A stretch of DNA of 64,000 nucleotides from the NCBI GenBank assembly GCA_937906475.1, contig CALCZA010000113.1:76980-140979 (forward strand), written 5' to 3'. Shown piece by piece: positions 1 through 12,990 of this stretch (position 1 is the stretch's first letter; each line of letters begins with the position of its first letter). The DNA comes from an uncultured bacterium (GTDB taxonomy: Bacteria > Planctomycetota > UBA1135 > UBA2386). Under the pieces are notes generated by a model. It made no database searches and was not told the DNA's origin. It was given only the letters and a program-made list of their open reading frames with translations. A program made the position numbers and the translations under genes.

Positions 1-1830
1 GTGCCGTTGTTGATCAGCGATGCTCCGATCGTTGGCACTGGCATGGAAGAGATCGTCGCTGGCAACTCCAGCATGGTCGTGCGAGCCAAGAAGGCCGGCA
101 CGGTCACCGCGGTTGATGCCACGCGCATCGTCGTCGACGACGAGGTTTACAAGCTGCGCAAGTATGAGGCTCTCAACGAGCGCACCTGCCAGAACCAAAC
201 GCCGATCATCCAACTCGGTGACAAGGTCAAGGCCGGCCAAGTCATGGCCGACGGTGCCGCGACCGACAACGGTGTGCTTGCTCTCGGCAAGAACGTCACC
301 GTCGCCTTCATGCCTTGGGATGGCTACAACTACGAAGACGCCATCCTGCTCAGCGAGAACCTCGTCCGGAATGACGTCTATACGTCGATCCACATTGACG
401 AGTTCGAGGTCGAGATTCGCGAGACCAAGCTCGGCAAGGAAGAGTTCTCGCGCGACATCCCGAACGTTAGCGAGAAGGCTCTTCGTCACATGGACGAGGG
501 CGGCATCGTGCGCGTTGGCACCCGCGTCAAGCCCGGCGACATCCTCGTCGGCAAGGTCGCGCCAAAGAGCAAGAGCGAGCTGACTCCGGAAGAGAAGTTG
601 CTGCATGCGATCTTTGGTCGCGCCGGCGAAGACGTGAAAAACGCCTCGCTTGAGGTCCCGACCGGGGTCGAAGGCATCGTCATCGGCGCCGAGAAATACA
701 GCCGCAAGGTCAACCTCACGGAAGTCGAGCGGACGCGTAACCTCGAAGAGATCAAGAACGCCGAGATCGAGTTCTTGAAGCAGTTCCGTAGCAGCACCAA
801 GCGTCTCCTTGAGAGCGCCAAGGGCTTGCTGGGCGACGCGGTCACTTCGCTCGACGGCAAGCCGTTGGGTATCAATGACCAAATGCTGATCCTGGATCTT
901 CGCACGATCCGCGATCGCGTTCGTCAGGTTGCTGAAGAGCACAAGGACGCCAATACCAAGGCGAGCCTGCTGCAAATCCTGCAGGAGTTCGGTGAGCGCA
1001 TCGAAGAGTCGGAAGCCGAGAAGAACAAGCTCGTCAACCGTCTCTCGCGTGGTGACGAACTGCCGCAAGGCGTGCTTGAGATGGTCAAGGTCTATGTTGC
1101 CACCAAGCGCCGCATCTCGGTCGGCGACAAGATGGCTGGCCGGCACGGTAACAAGGGCGTTATCTCCAAGATCAACCCGATCGAGGACATGCCGTTCCTG
1201 GCCGACGGAACACCGGTCGACATTGTGCTCAACCCGCTGGGCGTGCCGTCACGCATGAACGTCGGGCAGATCCTGGAAACGCACCTCGGCTGGGCTGCCA
1301 AGAAGCTCGGTTGGCGCGTGCAGACACCGGTCTTCGATGGAGCCAGTATGGAGGATATTGAATCCGCACTGACCAAGGCTGGCTTCGCAACCGACGGCAA
1401 GTCCGAGTTGTTCGATGGTCGCACCGGCGAAGCGTTTACCCAACGCGTCACGGTCGGCACGCTCTACATGCTGAAGCTGCACCACCTCGTCGACGACAAG
1501 GTGCATGCACGTGCCACTGGTCCATATTCGCTCATCACCCAGCAGCCGCTTGGCGGTAAGGCTCGCTTCGGCGGCCAGCGCTTTGGTGAGATGGAAGTGT
1601 GGGCGCTTGAGGCTTACGGCGCTGCCAACATCCTCCAAGAGCTCTTGACGGTTAAGTCCGACGATGTCGACGGCCGCACCAAGATCTACGAGGCAATGGT
1701 CAAGAACGAGAACATCCTCGAGCCCGGCACGCCGGTTTCGTTCGGTGTGCTCTGCAACGAGATCAAGGGCCTCGGCCTGAACATCGAACTGCACAAGCGC
1801 GGAGCTGCTGAGGACTTGATGGGGGGCTAA
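1..1830 (+). CDS. rpoB: RNA polymerase beta subunit, C-terminal part (5' end outside window)
   Basis: The gene is cut by the left edge, leaving the last 609 residues of the beta subunit of RNA polymerase, which forms the catalytic cleft together with beta prime. Hallmark stretches are present: [11 protein letters not shown] near residue 103, the nucleotide-contacting [10 protein letters not shown] near residue 376, [12 protein letters not shown] near residue 414, and the C-terminal clamp-anchoring [18 protein letters not shown] near residue 525. The GTG at position 1 is simply the first in-frame codon, not the real start. rpoC follows 144 bases downstream on the same strand, the usual order. 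The stop codon lies inside a 25-base tandem duplication (see the repeat at 1816). Confidence 0.98.
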   Translation: MPLLISDAPIVGTGMEEIVAGNSSMVVRAKKAGTVTAVDATRIVVDDEVYKLRKYEALNERTCQNQTPIIQLGDKVKAGQVMADGAATDNGVLALGKNVTVAFMPWDGYNYEDAILLSENLVRNDVYTSIHIDEFEVEIRETKLGKEEFSRDIPNVSEKALRHMDEGGIVRVGTRVKPGDILVGKVAPKSKSELTPEEKLLHAIFGRAGEDVKNASLEVPTGVEGIVIGAEKYSRKVNLTEVERTRNLEEIKNAEIEFLKQFRSSTKRLLESAKGLLGDAVTSLDGKPLGINDQMLILDLRTIRDRVRQVAEEHKDANTKASLLQILQEFGERIEESEAEKNKLVNRLSRGDELPQGVLEMVKVYVATKRRISVGDKMAGRHGNKGVISKINPIEDMPFLADGTPVDIVLNPLGVPSRMNVGQILETHLGWAAKKLGWRVQTPVFDGASMEDIESALTKAGFATDGKSELFDGRTGEAFTQRVTVGTLYMLKLHHLVDDKVHARATGPYSLITQQPLGGKARFGGQRFGEMEVWALEAYGAANILQELLTVKSDDVDGRTKIYEAMVKNENILEPGTPVSFGVLCNEIKGLGLNIELHKRGAAEDLMGG

Positions 1831-1865
1831 CGCCCTCTGTTTGATGGGGGGCTCACGCCCTCTGG
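1816..1865 (+). repeat. 25-bp tandem duplication spanning the rpoB stop codon
   Basis: Two adjacent 25-base copies (1816-1840 and 1841-1865) match except at two positions. The first copy carries the last codons of rpoB and its TAA; in the second copy the stop has become TCA. Each copy holds a small GGGC/GCCC hairpin with a four-base loop. The copy outside the gene is non-coding as far as I can see. Confidence 0.9.
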
Positions 1866-1974
1866 CTCGCAGCAGCCGCAACGTCTGCAATACACCCTCT
1901 CCGAATATTTCCCTTGCCCACAAGCGTGACGACGCGAGTGAGCAACTAGCACCTACGAGAACAAGGCGCGCCCG

Positions 1975-6522
<4,548 letters not shown>

Positions 6523-6700
6523 GCCCGCAATCGCGAGTTTGACGTGGCTCCCGACAGGATGGGGCCGCGGCGGGCTTGCTTTCGAGAATGCATTCCGTAT
6601 CCTCTCCCCCCCTCATTCCCGGCTGGACTCAGTCTAGCCGCTGCCTGTCGCGTCCAATTTTGAAGGGCGCCTCGATAACCGGACTGTCGAATACACTGTA

Positions 6701-7078
6701 ATGCCTACGATCAATCAACTCGTCCGCAAGGGACGCAAGACGATCAAAGAAAAGAGCAAGTCGCCGATTCTGGACAGCTGCCCGCACAAGCGTGGTGTCT
6801 GCCTCCAGGTCAAGACTATGACCCCGAAGAAGCCGAACTCAGCTCTTCGCAAGATTGCTCGCGTGCGTCTCAGCAACGGTAAGGAGACCACCGTTTACAT
6901 TCCGGGTGAGGGTCACAACCTGCAGGAGCACTCGATTGTGCTCATTCGCGGTGGCCGTGTCCGTGACCTTCCGGGTGTGCGCTACCACGTTCTTCGTGGT
7001 TGCCTCGATGCCTCTGGTGTCGAAAGCCGTCGTCGTAGCCGCAGCAAGTACGGCGCCAAGCGTCCGAAGAGCAAGTAA
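6701..7078 (+). CDS. rpsL: Small ribosomal subunit protein S12
   Basis: The 125-residue product is ribosomal protein S12, which sits at the decoding site of the 30S subunit. The start [12 protein letters not shown], the accuracy loop [15 protein letters not shown] and the [13 protein letters not shown] loop are all canonical, as is the basic C-terminus ending in KRPKSK. The gene follows rpoC after 178 bases and precedes rpsG by 57 bases, the standard str-operon order. The ATG is preceded by no recognisable Shine-Dalgarno sequence. The spacer before it contains a run of seven C residues (6606-6612) and a possible long-range inverted repeat AAGCCCGC/GCGGGCTT (6521-6528 with 6570-6577), which could be a weak rpoC terminator. 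Confidence 0.98.
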   Translation: MPTINQLVRKGRKTIKEKSKSPILDSCPHKRGVCLQVKTMTPKKPNSALRKIARVRLSNGKETTVYIPGEGHNLQEHSIVLIRGGRVRDLPGVRYHVLRGCLDASGVESRRRSRSKYGAKRPKSK

Positions 7079-7135
7079 GCAAGTAGGCCGTCGCTCACGA
7101 CGCACGCCGACCAAACCTAATACCGCACTGAACTG

Positions 7136-7609
7136 ATGCCACGTTCCTACAAGTCCACTGAAGTCCACCTGAAGGGTGACCCCCGCTACAACAGCAAGTT
7201 GGCCAGCAAGATCATCAACAAGATCATGTTGGACGGGAAAAAGACCACCGCGCAGATCCTTTTCTACAGTGCGATCGACCTCGTCGTCAGCAAGGTGGAA
7301 GGTGCTGAACCGGTTGACGTCTTCACCAAGGCGATCGACAACATCAAGCCGCGCGTCGAAGTTCGTTCGAAGCGTGTTGGTGGTGCGACCTACCAGGTCC
7401 CGCGCGAAGTGACCAAGCGCCGTCAGCAAAGCCTCGCCATCCGCTGGATGGTCGACGCGGCCCGCGCCAAGCGCGGCAAGCCGATGGCCAAGTGCCTCGC
7501 CGAAGAACTGTTTGACGCCTTCAACAACCAGGGCGCCGCAGTGACCAAGAAGGAAAACGTGCACAAGATGGCCGAGGCGAACAGCGCTTACAGTCACTTC
7601 GCTTGGTAG
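7136..7609 (+). CDS. rpsG: Small ribosomal subunit protein S7
   Basis: The 157-residue product is ribosomal protein S7, a primary 16S rRNA binding protein of the 30S head and the usual translational regulator of the str operon. Signatures are KIINKIMLDGKKTTA, the PRVEVRSKRVGGATYQVP region, and the C-terminal HKMAEANSAYSHFAW helix. Length is normal for the family. It lies 57 bases after rpsL on the same strand and lacks a clear Shine-Dalgarno sequence. The last 16 bases of the gene, stop codon included, are repeated five more times downstream. The usual fusA and tuf genes do not follow; transcription should end at the hairpin at 7728. Confidence 0.98.
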   Translation: MPRSYKSTEVHLKGDPRYNSKLASKIINKIMLDGKKTTAQILFYSAIDLVVSKVEGAEPVDVFTKAIDNIKPRVEVRSKRVGGATYQVPREVTKRRQQSLAIRWMVDAARAKRGKPMAKCLAEELFDAFNNQGAAVTKKENVHKMAEANSAYSHFAW

Positions 7610-7689
7610 GCACTTCGCCTGGTAGTCACTTCGCCTGGTAGGCACTTCGCCTGGTAGTCACTTCGCCTGGTAGGCACTTAGCCTGCTAA
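7594..7689 (+). repeat. Six tandem 16-bp units copied from the rpsG 3' end, stop codon included
   Basis: The unit (G/T)CACTTCGCCTGGTAG starts at 7594, 7610, 7626, 7642, 7658 and 7674. The first unit is the end of rpsG (codons Ser-His-Phe-Ala-Trp-stop). The first base of successive units alternates T, G, T, G, T, G, so the last expansion probably duplicated a 32-base double unit. The final unit has decayed. Confidence 0.95.
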
Positions 7690-7727
7690 GCGAAGCCAAT
7701 CCGAACACTGCGTCTGGCAGTGCCCTT

Positions 7728-7757
7728 CACCCCGCCGCGAGCGGGGTGTTTTGGTTT
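7728..7757 (+). terminator. Rho-independent terminator after rpsG
   Basis: A perfect 8-base-pair stem CACCCCGC/GCGGGGTG (7728-7735 with 7741-7748) closes a five-base loop and is followed by TTTTGGTTTT. A second hairpin, CACTGC/GCAGTG, lies just upstream at 7706-7722. Together they should end the rpsL-rpsG transcript. Confidence 0.88.
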
Positions 7758-7786
7758 TGGAGACCCCCTTGGCATGGATGCTGGGT

Positions 7787-7819
7787 GACTCCGGGCGGAC
7801 TCCGGGCGGACGCCGGGGG
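7787..7819 (+). repeat. Three tandem 11-bp units
   Basis: The unit GACTCCGGGCG is present at 7787 and 7798, with a diverged third copy at 7809. It lies in the spacer between the rpsG terminator and the PDZ-protein gene. No function is apparent. Confidence 0.7.
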
Positions 7820-7957
7820 GGCCGGCGATTACTGATTCTGGGCGAAATCGGAGCGGCCTAAGGGAATACGCCGATGAACAGATCGTCAGACGATGGCTTG
7901 AATCCGTTGCGGTTCGTTTCAGCTTGTCCAGCTTTCCGCTAGCGTGAGCACCCGCCG

Positions 7958-9247
7958 ATGAGACTCATACCCCCACTCCTCTATGTCCTGGCTCTCGGCT
8001 TGTTTGCTTGGGCTGGATTGACGGTCTACAACTCGCTTGATCTGTGGAAGGGTGACGCCCGTACGGCGGCGACCTACAAGGGGCGCGACGACGCAGTCAA
8101 GTTGATCGCGATTGGCAAGGGCAAGGGCCCGCAGACCAGCGCCTGGAACTACGCCGCCTCGAGTTGGTGGCCGCAACTGAAGCAGGTAAACCTGATCGGC
8201 AAGTTGCCCGAGCGCAAGCCAACCGGCGCAGAGTTGGCAAACGCGTCCGAACTCGTTGAGGCCGTCGTCGACCTCACGCCGCTCGAGGAGATCTTCGAAT
8301 TGGTGTCATTGGTTTACGATGGCGAAGACCGTGGCAAGGGCGGCAGATCCCACGTCATCATTCGTTACACGGAGCAAGCTGCAGTCGACCCGCCGCAATG
8401 GTGGATTCGCGAAAACACGGCTCCGACGCCGACGTCGACGGCACGCGCCGGCCGTGGTCCGCGTGACCTGGCGGCGGCACCCGCGACGGCAACGACCAGG
8501 ACTAGTCGCGGTCGTGGTCGCAGTCGGAACGCCAGACCAGTCGCTCCGCAGCAACCGTCGGCGATGCCTACGACAATCGCTGGCCTTGATGTTCTGCAGA
8601 AAATCTGGGTCGACGACGGCGGAGACATTCGTCGCTCGGCAAAACTGTGGGGCAAATACAGCCACATCCGCTTGGTGCGTGTCGATGCGAGTGCCGGGTC
8701 GGCATTCTTCACGCGCGCCATTCCGGTCAAGGAAGGCGAACCGAAGGTCGAGCCCAAGGAAGAGGAACTCCTCAAGACGACTGCCGATATCCCGCAGTCG
8801 GTGTTGCTGTCGTTGCGTCGCTTGCAGGGTCGCGAGGGCGACTCCGAGTCGGCCACCGTCAAGCCGGTCGCCAAGCCGAACCAGTGGCGTGAAGTCGAAA
8901 ACACAACTCGCTACGGCAACCAGTTCCACATCGGTCGCAAGGACGAGACGAGCTTCCGCGATCCGGATCAGTTCTTTTCAAGCGTTCACGTCGACACCTA
9001 TGTCAGCAAGACGAGCAGCATGCGCGGCTTGTCGGTACGCAACATCAAGTCAGACGTAGCCCAGAAGTTTGGTGTGCAGACCGGTGACGTCTTGCTTGAG
9101 GTCAACAACCGCAAGGTGTCCTCGAAGGCGCAGGCCGTCAACATGGTCAAGAAGGACTACAAGCGCGGCGTGCGTTCGTACGCGACGAAGTGGTTGTCCA
9201 ACGGCCAGGAAGTCACGCGCGTCTATCTGGCGCCCAACAAGAAGTAG
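7958..9247 (+). CDS. Single-pass membrane protein with C-terminal PDZ domain, GspC-like
   Basis: The 429-residue product has one N-terminal membrane segment (about residues 3-26, LIPPLLYVLALGLFAWAGL), a periplasmic region, a low-complexity Ala/Thr/Arg/Gly linker (about 154-206) and a C-terminal PDZ-like domain (about 345-425, with RGLSVRNI and FGVQTGDVLLEVNN). This architecture resembles the type II secretion protein GspC, an inner-membrane protein that links the assembly platform to the secretin. The linker and overall sequence are divergent, so the assignment is by architecture only. A separate PDZ scaffold role is possible. coaX follows 16 bases after the stop, so the two may be co-transcribed. 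Confidence 0.6.
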   Translation: MRLIPPLLYVLALGLFAWAGLTVYNSLDLWKGDARTAATYKGRDDAVKLIAIGKGKGPQTSAWNYAASSWWPQLKQVNLIGKLPERKPTGAELANASELVEAVVDLTPLEEIFELVSLVYDGEDRGKGGRSHVIIRYTEQAAVDPPQWWIRENTAPTPTSTARAGRGPRDLAAAPATATTRTSRGRGRSRNARPVAPQQPSAMPTTIAGLDVLQKIWVDDGGDIRRSAKLWGKYSHIRLVRVDASAGSAFFTRAIPVKEGEPKVEPKEEELLKTTADIPQSVLLSLRRLQGREGDSESATVKPVAKPNQWREVENTTRYGNQFHIGRKDETSFRDPDQFFSSVHVDTYVSKTSSMRGLSVRNIKSDVAQKFGVQTGDVLLEVNNRKVSSKAQAVNMVKKDYKRGVRSYATKWLSNGQEVTRVYLAPNKK

Positions 9248-9263
9248 GCGCAGGAGCTTGCTG

Positions 9264-10001
9264 GTGACTGCGCCGCAGCAATTGCTGACGATTGATTGCG
9301 GCAACAGCACGATCCGTTGTCGCCGCACTGATGCGGCGATCTGGTCGACGGATAGCATGCGCCCGGACTTCACGGCTCTAGCGTCCTTCGTCGGCTCGCA
9401 GCCAACTCGTGCGCTCGCCGTCAGTGTCGTTGCCTCGGCATTGGCTGCTATCCGTCAGGCCTTGCCGAACGTGGCAATCGCGGTTGCCGACGTTGACGTG
9501 AAGTGCCCGTTGCAGCTCGCATATACCACCAAGGCGACACTCGGCGCCGATCGTTGGCTTGGTGCATTTGCCGCCTATCGGCGCTTTGGTGCTGCCATCA
9601 CAATCGACTGTGGCACCGCCACAACCGTCAATGTGGTGGATGCTGCCGGTGTCTTCCATGGTGGCGCGATTGCGCCGGGGCTCGCCGCGTTCGTGGCTGG
9701 GCTCGCGGCGAAGGCTAGGGCGCTACCTGAGCCGAACCTCGATGCCATTCCTGTCATCCCGGCGAACAGCACTCAGGAATGCGTCGATGCTGGCGTCTTG
9801 CTCGGATGGGCGGGATTGGTGGAACGGTTGGTACGCGATGCTCGCAGCCACTGCCCCGATGCCAAGCTAGTCGTGACCGGCGGCAATGCCGAGCGGCTGC
9901 GTCGACTGGGCGTCGCCACGCTCGATGACGATGCCTGCGTGTTCGTCCCCGAACTGCTACACGATGGCTTGGCGGAGCTAGCGGCGATGCCCCAGGTGTA
10001 G
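9264..10001 (+). CDS. coaX: Type III pantothenate kinase
   Basis: The 245-residue product belongs to the ASKHA-fold pantothenate kinases, which phosphorylate pantothenate in the first step of coenzyme A synthesis in the cytoplasm. The phosphate-binding motif is IDCGNST at about residues 9-15; GADRWLGAFAAYRRFG is the GxDR substrate motif; IDCGTATTVNVVD is the second ATP-site motif. I chose the GTG at 9264 because it places the first motif at the expected distance from the N-terminus; the frame is open further upstream, but that sequence overlaps the preceding gene. The next gene begins 5 bases after its stop. Confidence 0.92.
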   Translation: MTAPQQLLTIDCGNSTIRCRRTDAAIWSTDSMRPDFTALASFVGSQPTRALAVSVVASALAAIRQALPNVAIAVADVDVKCPLQLAYTTKATLGADRWLGAFAAYRRFGAAITIDCGTATTVNVVDAAGVFHGGAIAPGLAAFVAGLAAKARALPEPNLDAIPVIPANSTQECVDAGVLLGWAGLVERLVRDARSHCPDAKLVVTGGNAERLRRLGVATLDDDACVFVPELLHDGLAELAAMPQV

Positions 10002-10006
10002 CTCTG

Positions 10007-11107
10007 ATGAATCTGCTCTCGCCACCAGGACTAGCTGGCATAGCCATTCTTGGCGTGGCTGCAGCCGAACGTGAACTCATTCTGGCGGCGCTGGAGACCC
10101 CCGCGGGCAAGCCGTGCCAGTTGGTTGCTGGGCAGCCACCCATGCGGGCCGTTCTGCGGCTCGATGGGCAGGTGGTCGACGACGTGTTGGTCGTTTCACG
10201 CGCTAACCAGCAGTTGGAGTTGCACGTGCACGGGGCCCCAGCCGTGCTCGATCAACTGGATCAACGCTTTGGCGTTGTCGTCGTAGCTCCGGGCTGCCCG
10301 GCCGAACGGCTGCTGCGTGAGGCGTTGTCGACCGCTCAATTCTCGCTGGCGCTCGAGCAGCTTTCGTTCGACTTCGATGGCGAATTGGCCGCGCTGCGCG
10401 CGTCGCCGGATCGCAGCGTTGGCATCGCTGCGGCGCGCGAGCGAAGCCGCGTAGCGCAAGCGCTCGTTGACCCCGCGCGAGTGGTTCTCGTCGGCCAGCA
10501 GAACGCTGGCAAGTCATCACTCTTCAACCAACTACTATTTCGGGAACGTGCTTTAACTGGCGATACGCCTGGTCTGACCCGCGATGCGGTTGCCGAGGTT
10601 ACGACCTTGGCGGGCTATCCGTATGAGCTTGTCGACACGGCTGGCGAAGGCCCGGCGGCGTCGGAATTGGACCAGTTAGCAATCGCGAGCGGTCGTTCCT
10701 GGCGTCGCGGCGCCCTGGTGGTCCTCGTTATCGATGGCTCGATTGGGCCGACCGGCAGCGACCGCGCGCTGATGGCAGAAAGTTCGTTGGTCGTGCGTAG
10801 CAAGGTCGACTTGCCGCAGGCACCCTGGCCAGCGGATGTGGCCTGTGACCTCGATGTGTCGACGCAAGCCGGGACCGCGGAGCAGGTCCGGACGACGCTC
10901 GGTAGCTTGCTGGCCAGTTATCGCCGGTTGCCCGAGGCCCGTTTGCCGGTAACCGGTTTGCCGGAAACCCAGGCCGAATCCGCGCCCGCTGGCCCCGCTG
11001 GCGAGCAAGTGGGGGGCGTTGGCGGCTTTGCCGCGCTCGACGAAGTTCAGCGCAGGCAGTTGTTCGCACTCGATGCTGATTGCCCCGCGGACCCTCCCTC
11101 GGCATGA
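10007..11107 (+). CDS. Divergent MnmE-like GTPase lacking the C-terminal cysteine motif
   Basis: This 366-residue protein resembles the tRNA-modification GTPase MnmE. The N-terminus (LLSPPGLAGIAIL) and ELHVHGAPAV at about residues 71-80 recall the MnmE folate-binding domain. The G domain has G1 VGQQNAGKSS (162-171), switch GDTPGLTRD (185-193), G3 DTAG (210-213) and SKVD (265-268) in place of the usual NKxD. It is about 90 residues shorter than typical MnmE, and the C-terminal cysteine motif (C-[ILV]-G-K), needed for wobble-uridine modification, is absent; the end is a Pro/Ala-rich tail. It may be a degenerate paralogue with another role, or the only MnmE of this genome. It lies between coaX and pyrB, 5 and 12 bases from its neighbours. 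Confidence 0.72.
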   Translation: MNLLSPPGLAGIAILGVAAAERELILAALETPAGKPCQLVAGQPPMRAVLRLDGQVVDDVLVVSRANQQLELHVHGAPAVLDQLDQRFGVVVVAPGCPAERLLREALSTAQFSLALEQLSFDFDGELAALRASPDRSVGIAAARERSRVAQALVDPARVVLVGQQNAGKSSLFNQLLFRERALTGDTPGLTRDAVAEVTTLAGYPYELVDTAGEGPAASELDQLAIASGRSWRRGALVVLVIDGSIGPTGSDRALMAESSLVVRSKVDLPQAPWPADVACDLDVSTQAGTAEQVRTTLGSLLASYRRLPEARLPVTGLPETQAESAPAGPAGEQVGGVGGFAALDEVQRRQLFALDADCPADPPSA

Positions 11108-11119
11108 TCACCAGCGTCG

Positions 11120-12478
11120 ATGGCAGAACACGTCAAACGTGACCTTGTTTCCATCGAGGACCTGAGCACTGCCGAGATCCTCGAACTCTTCCATCACGCC
11201 GACGAATTCAAGGCGAACTTGCACGCGTGGTCGGACCTGTGCCGCGGCGCGATCATGGCGACGCTGTTCTTCGAGCCGAGCACGCGAACGCGCCTGAGTT
11301 TTGAGTCGGCCATGCTGCGTCTAGGTGGCGGAGTCATCAGTGCAGCCGAGTCCGGTTCGACGAGTCGCGTCAAGGGCGAGTCCCTGGCCGACACGGTGCG
11401 CGTCGTTGGTGGCAGCTACGCCGACATCCTGGTCGTCCGCCATCCCGAGGACGGCGCCGCGCGGGTCGCCGCGCGCTATGCGACGGTGCCGGTGATCAAT
11501 GGCGGCGATGGTGCGCACGAGCACCCGACACAAACGCTGTGCGATCTCTACACGCTGTGGAAGGAGAAGGGTCGACTGCAAGGACTCGAAGTCGTGCTCT
11601 GTGGCGACCTTCGTTATTCGCGCACGATTCATTCGTTCTGCTACGCGCTGGCGCGATTCGGCGCGAACATCGTCACGATGCCTTATCCGGGCTTCGAGTT
11701 GCCTGACTACGTGTTGCACCGATTGCGCCGCGATTTCGGCGTGCAAGCGGCAACCGCGTCCGTTGAGGATCTACCGGGATTGGCTGGTAGCAGTAACGCT
11801 GCGGCCTATCTGACGTCGAGCAAGCCACACCAGTTGGCGCTGTTCACGAAGCTCGGCAACGTCGAAGTGTCGCGCATCGATGCGATCTACATGACGCGTG
11901 CGCAGCGCGAACGTCATGAGGGCCAGGACACCAGCGACTACCCTCGCGTGACGCCTTCGACACTCAGTGCCGCGTCCACTAAGGACGCGCGCATCATGCA
12001 TCCGTTGCCGCGCGTCGACGAGATCAGCTACGACCTCGATGATGATCCGCGTTCGATCTACTTCCGTCAGGCAGAACTCGGTGTGCCGATGCGCATGGCG
12101 CTGATGGCCTACTTGATGGGCAAGATCCAATTGCGCGCCAAACAGCCAGACCTGTTGTCAGTCATGCCTGGCTCGGTCATGGCGGGGTCGGTGGGGGCCG
12201 CGGGTTTGCGTTGTCGCAACGAACGCTGCATCACTAACAACGAAGGCGTTCGCTATCTGAAGCGTGACTTCCGTGTATGCGACCAGGAGTCGCCGCCGAC
12301 GTTGTCATGTGGTTTCTGTACGCGAGAAATCGAAGCGCGCTTCGTCGGCAACGGCACCAGCCGCATCGTGTACCGCTACAGCGCGGCCGAAGTGCGCCGT
12401 ATCAAGCCTGCCAATCGGGTCTATTTTGAGTCGGAAGCCCAGGCCGACGCGGCCGGCTTCGCTTGGCAGAAGAGCTAG
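11120..12478 (+). CDS. pyrB: Aspartate carbamoyltransferase with C-terminal zinc-ribbon extension
   Basis: Residues 1-340 are the aspartate carbamoyltransferase catalytic chain, which condenses carbamoyl phosphate with aspartate in pyrimidine synthesis. The carbamoyl-phosphate motif FEPSTRTRLSFE is at 51-62, HPTQTLCDLY at 135-144 and the aspartate-domain HPLPRVDEI at 294-302. The protein is about 140 residues longer than a normal catalytic chain. The extension has C365-x4-C370 and C397-x2-C400, spaced like the zinc domain of the regulatory chain PyrI. The nucleotide-binding half of PyrI is not evident. The last 35 residues (VRRIKPANRVYFESEAQA) resemble the Ada-type metal-binding domain but have lost its cysteines. 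The start overlaps nothing and follows the GTPase gene by 12 bases. Confidence 0.9.
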   Translation: MAEHVKRDLVSIEDLSTAEILELFHHADEFKANLHAWSDLCRGAIMATLFFEPSTRTRLSFESAMLRLGGGVISAAESGSTSRVKGESLADTVRVVGGSYADILVVRHPEDGAARVAARYATVPVINGGDGAHEHPTQTLCDLYTLWKEKGRLQGLEVVLCGDLRYSRTIHSFCYALARFGANIVTMPYPGFELPDYVLHRLRRDFGVQAATASVEDLPGLAGSSNAAAYLTSSKPHQLALFTKLGNVEVSRIDAIYMTRAQRERHEGQDTSDYPRVTPSTLSAASTKDARIMHPLPRVDEISYDLDDDPRSIYFRQAELGVPMRMALMAYLMGKIQLRAKQPDLLSVMPGSVMAGSVGAAGLRCRNERCITNNEGVRYLKRDFRVCDQESPPTLSCGFCTREIEARFVGNGTSRIVYRYSAAEVRRIKPANRVYFESEAQADAAGFAWQKS

Positions 12479-12990
12479 CTCAAGAGCGACATTCGCAGGA
12501 CCGCGACCAACTTCTTTAAAAGTTGATCGAGCGGAATCGCACTGGGAAAGCACGCGACGCGCTCGCTCGGTGCGGCCGATTAAACTGAGGCGAAATCACA
12601 AACCCCGGTGGCGTCGGGGTTTGGGGATGCTTGCAGCTGTCCGATCTAACGGCATGATGTTTGTTATCCCTGTAGTGAGACATCAGGTTCTTCCGGAGCT
12701 TACCCCGGCACCCGGCAACACCCGATGTAGCATATTCAGGGCCCCTCTCGCCTCCGCTGTCGCGGCGGAAGAATGGGTTCTTCCGAGACGGACTCTTCCG
12801 AAACCGTCCAGCATTCAGATTGCCATCGTCCTCATTCCTCTTGGTGTGACGCGGCGGTGATCGACCTAATTTTACGATGTCGCCACAATCCCCTTCGTTG
12901 CTTTCCATGAGGGCAAACAACTCACAGGTGGCAGGCTGCCAGCCATTCGTAGGGATTTCAGAACTCCAGGGTCAGCCGACCCGACGTCCA
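12479..12990. other. Intergenic region between pyrB and the first large lipoprotein gene
   Basis: No convincing gene is seen. A hairpin lies at 12600-12622. The reading frame of the downstream lipoprotein is open from 12877, but the encoded peptide before 12991 does not look like a signal sequence, so I treat it as a leader. A TTCTTCCG motif recurs around 12690 and 12778, of unknown meaning. Confidence 0.6.
12600..12622 (+). terminator. Hairpin after pyrB, possible terminator
   Basis: The arms AAACCCCG (12600-12607) and CGGGGTTT (12615-12622) pair perfectly over a seven-base loop. There is no long T tract after it, so efficiency is uncertain. Confidence 0.5.

Noticed and set aside
7594-7689. 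16-bp repeats considered as integration or attachment site
   Set aside because: No integrase, tRNA or foreign-looking DNA is near; the repeats derive from the rpsG end.
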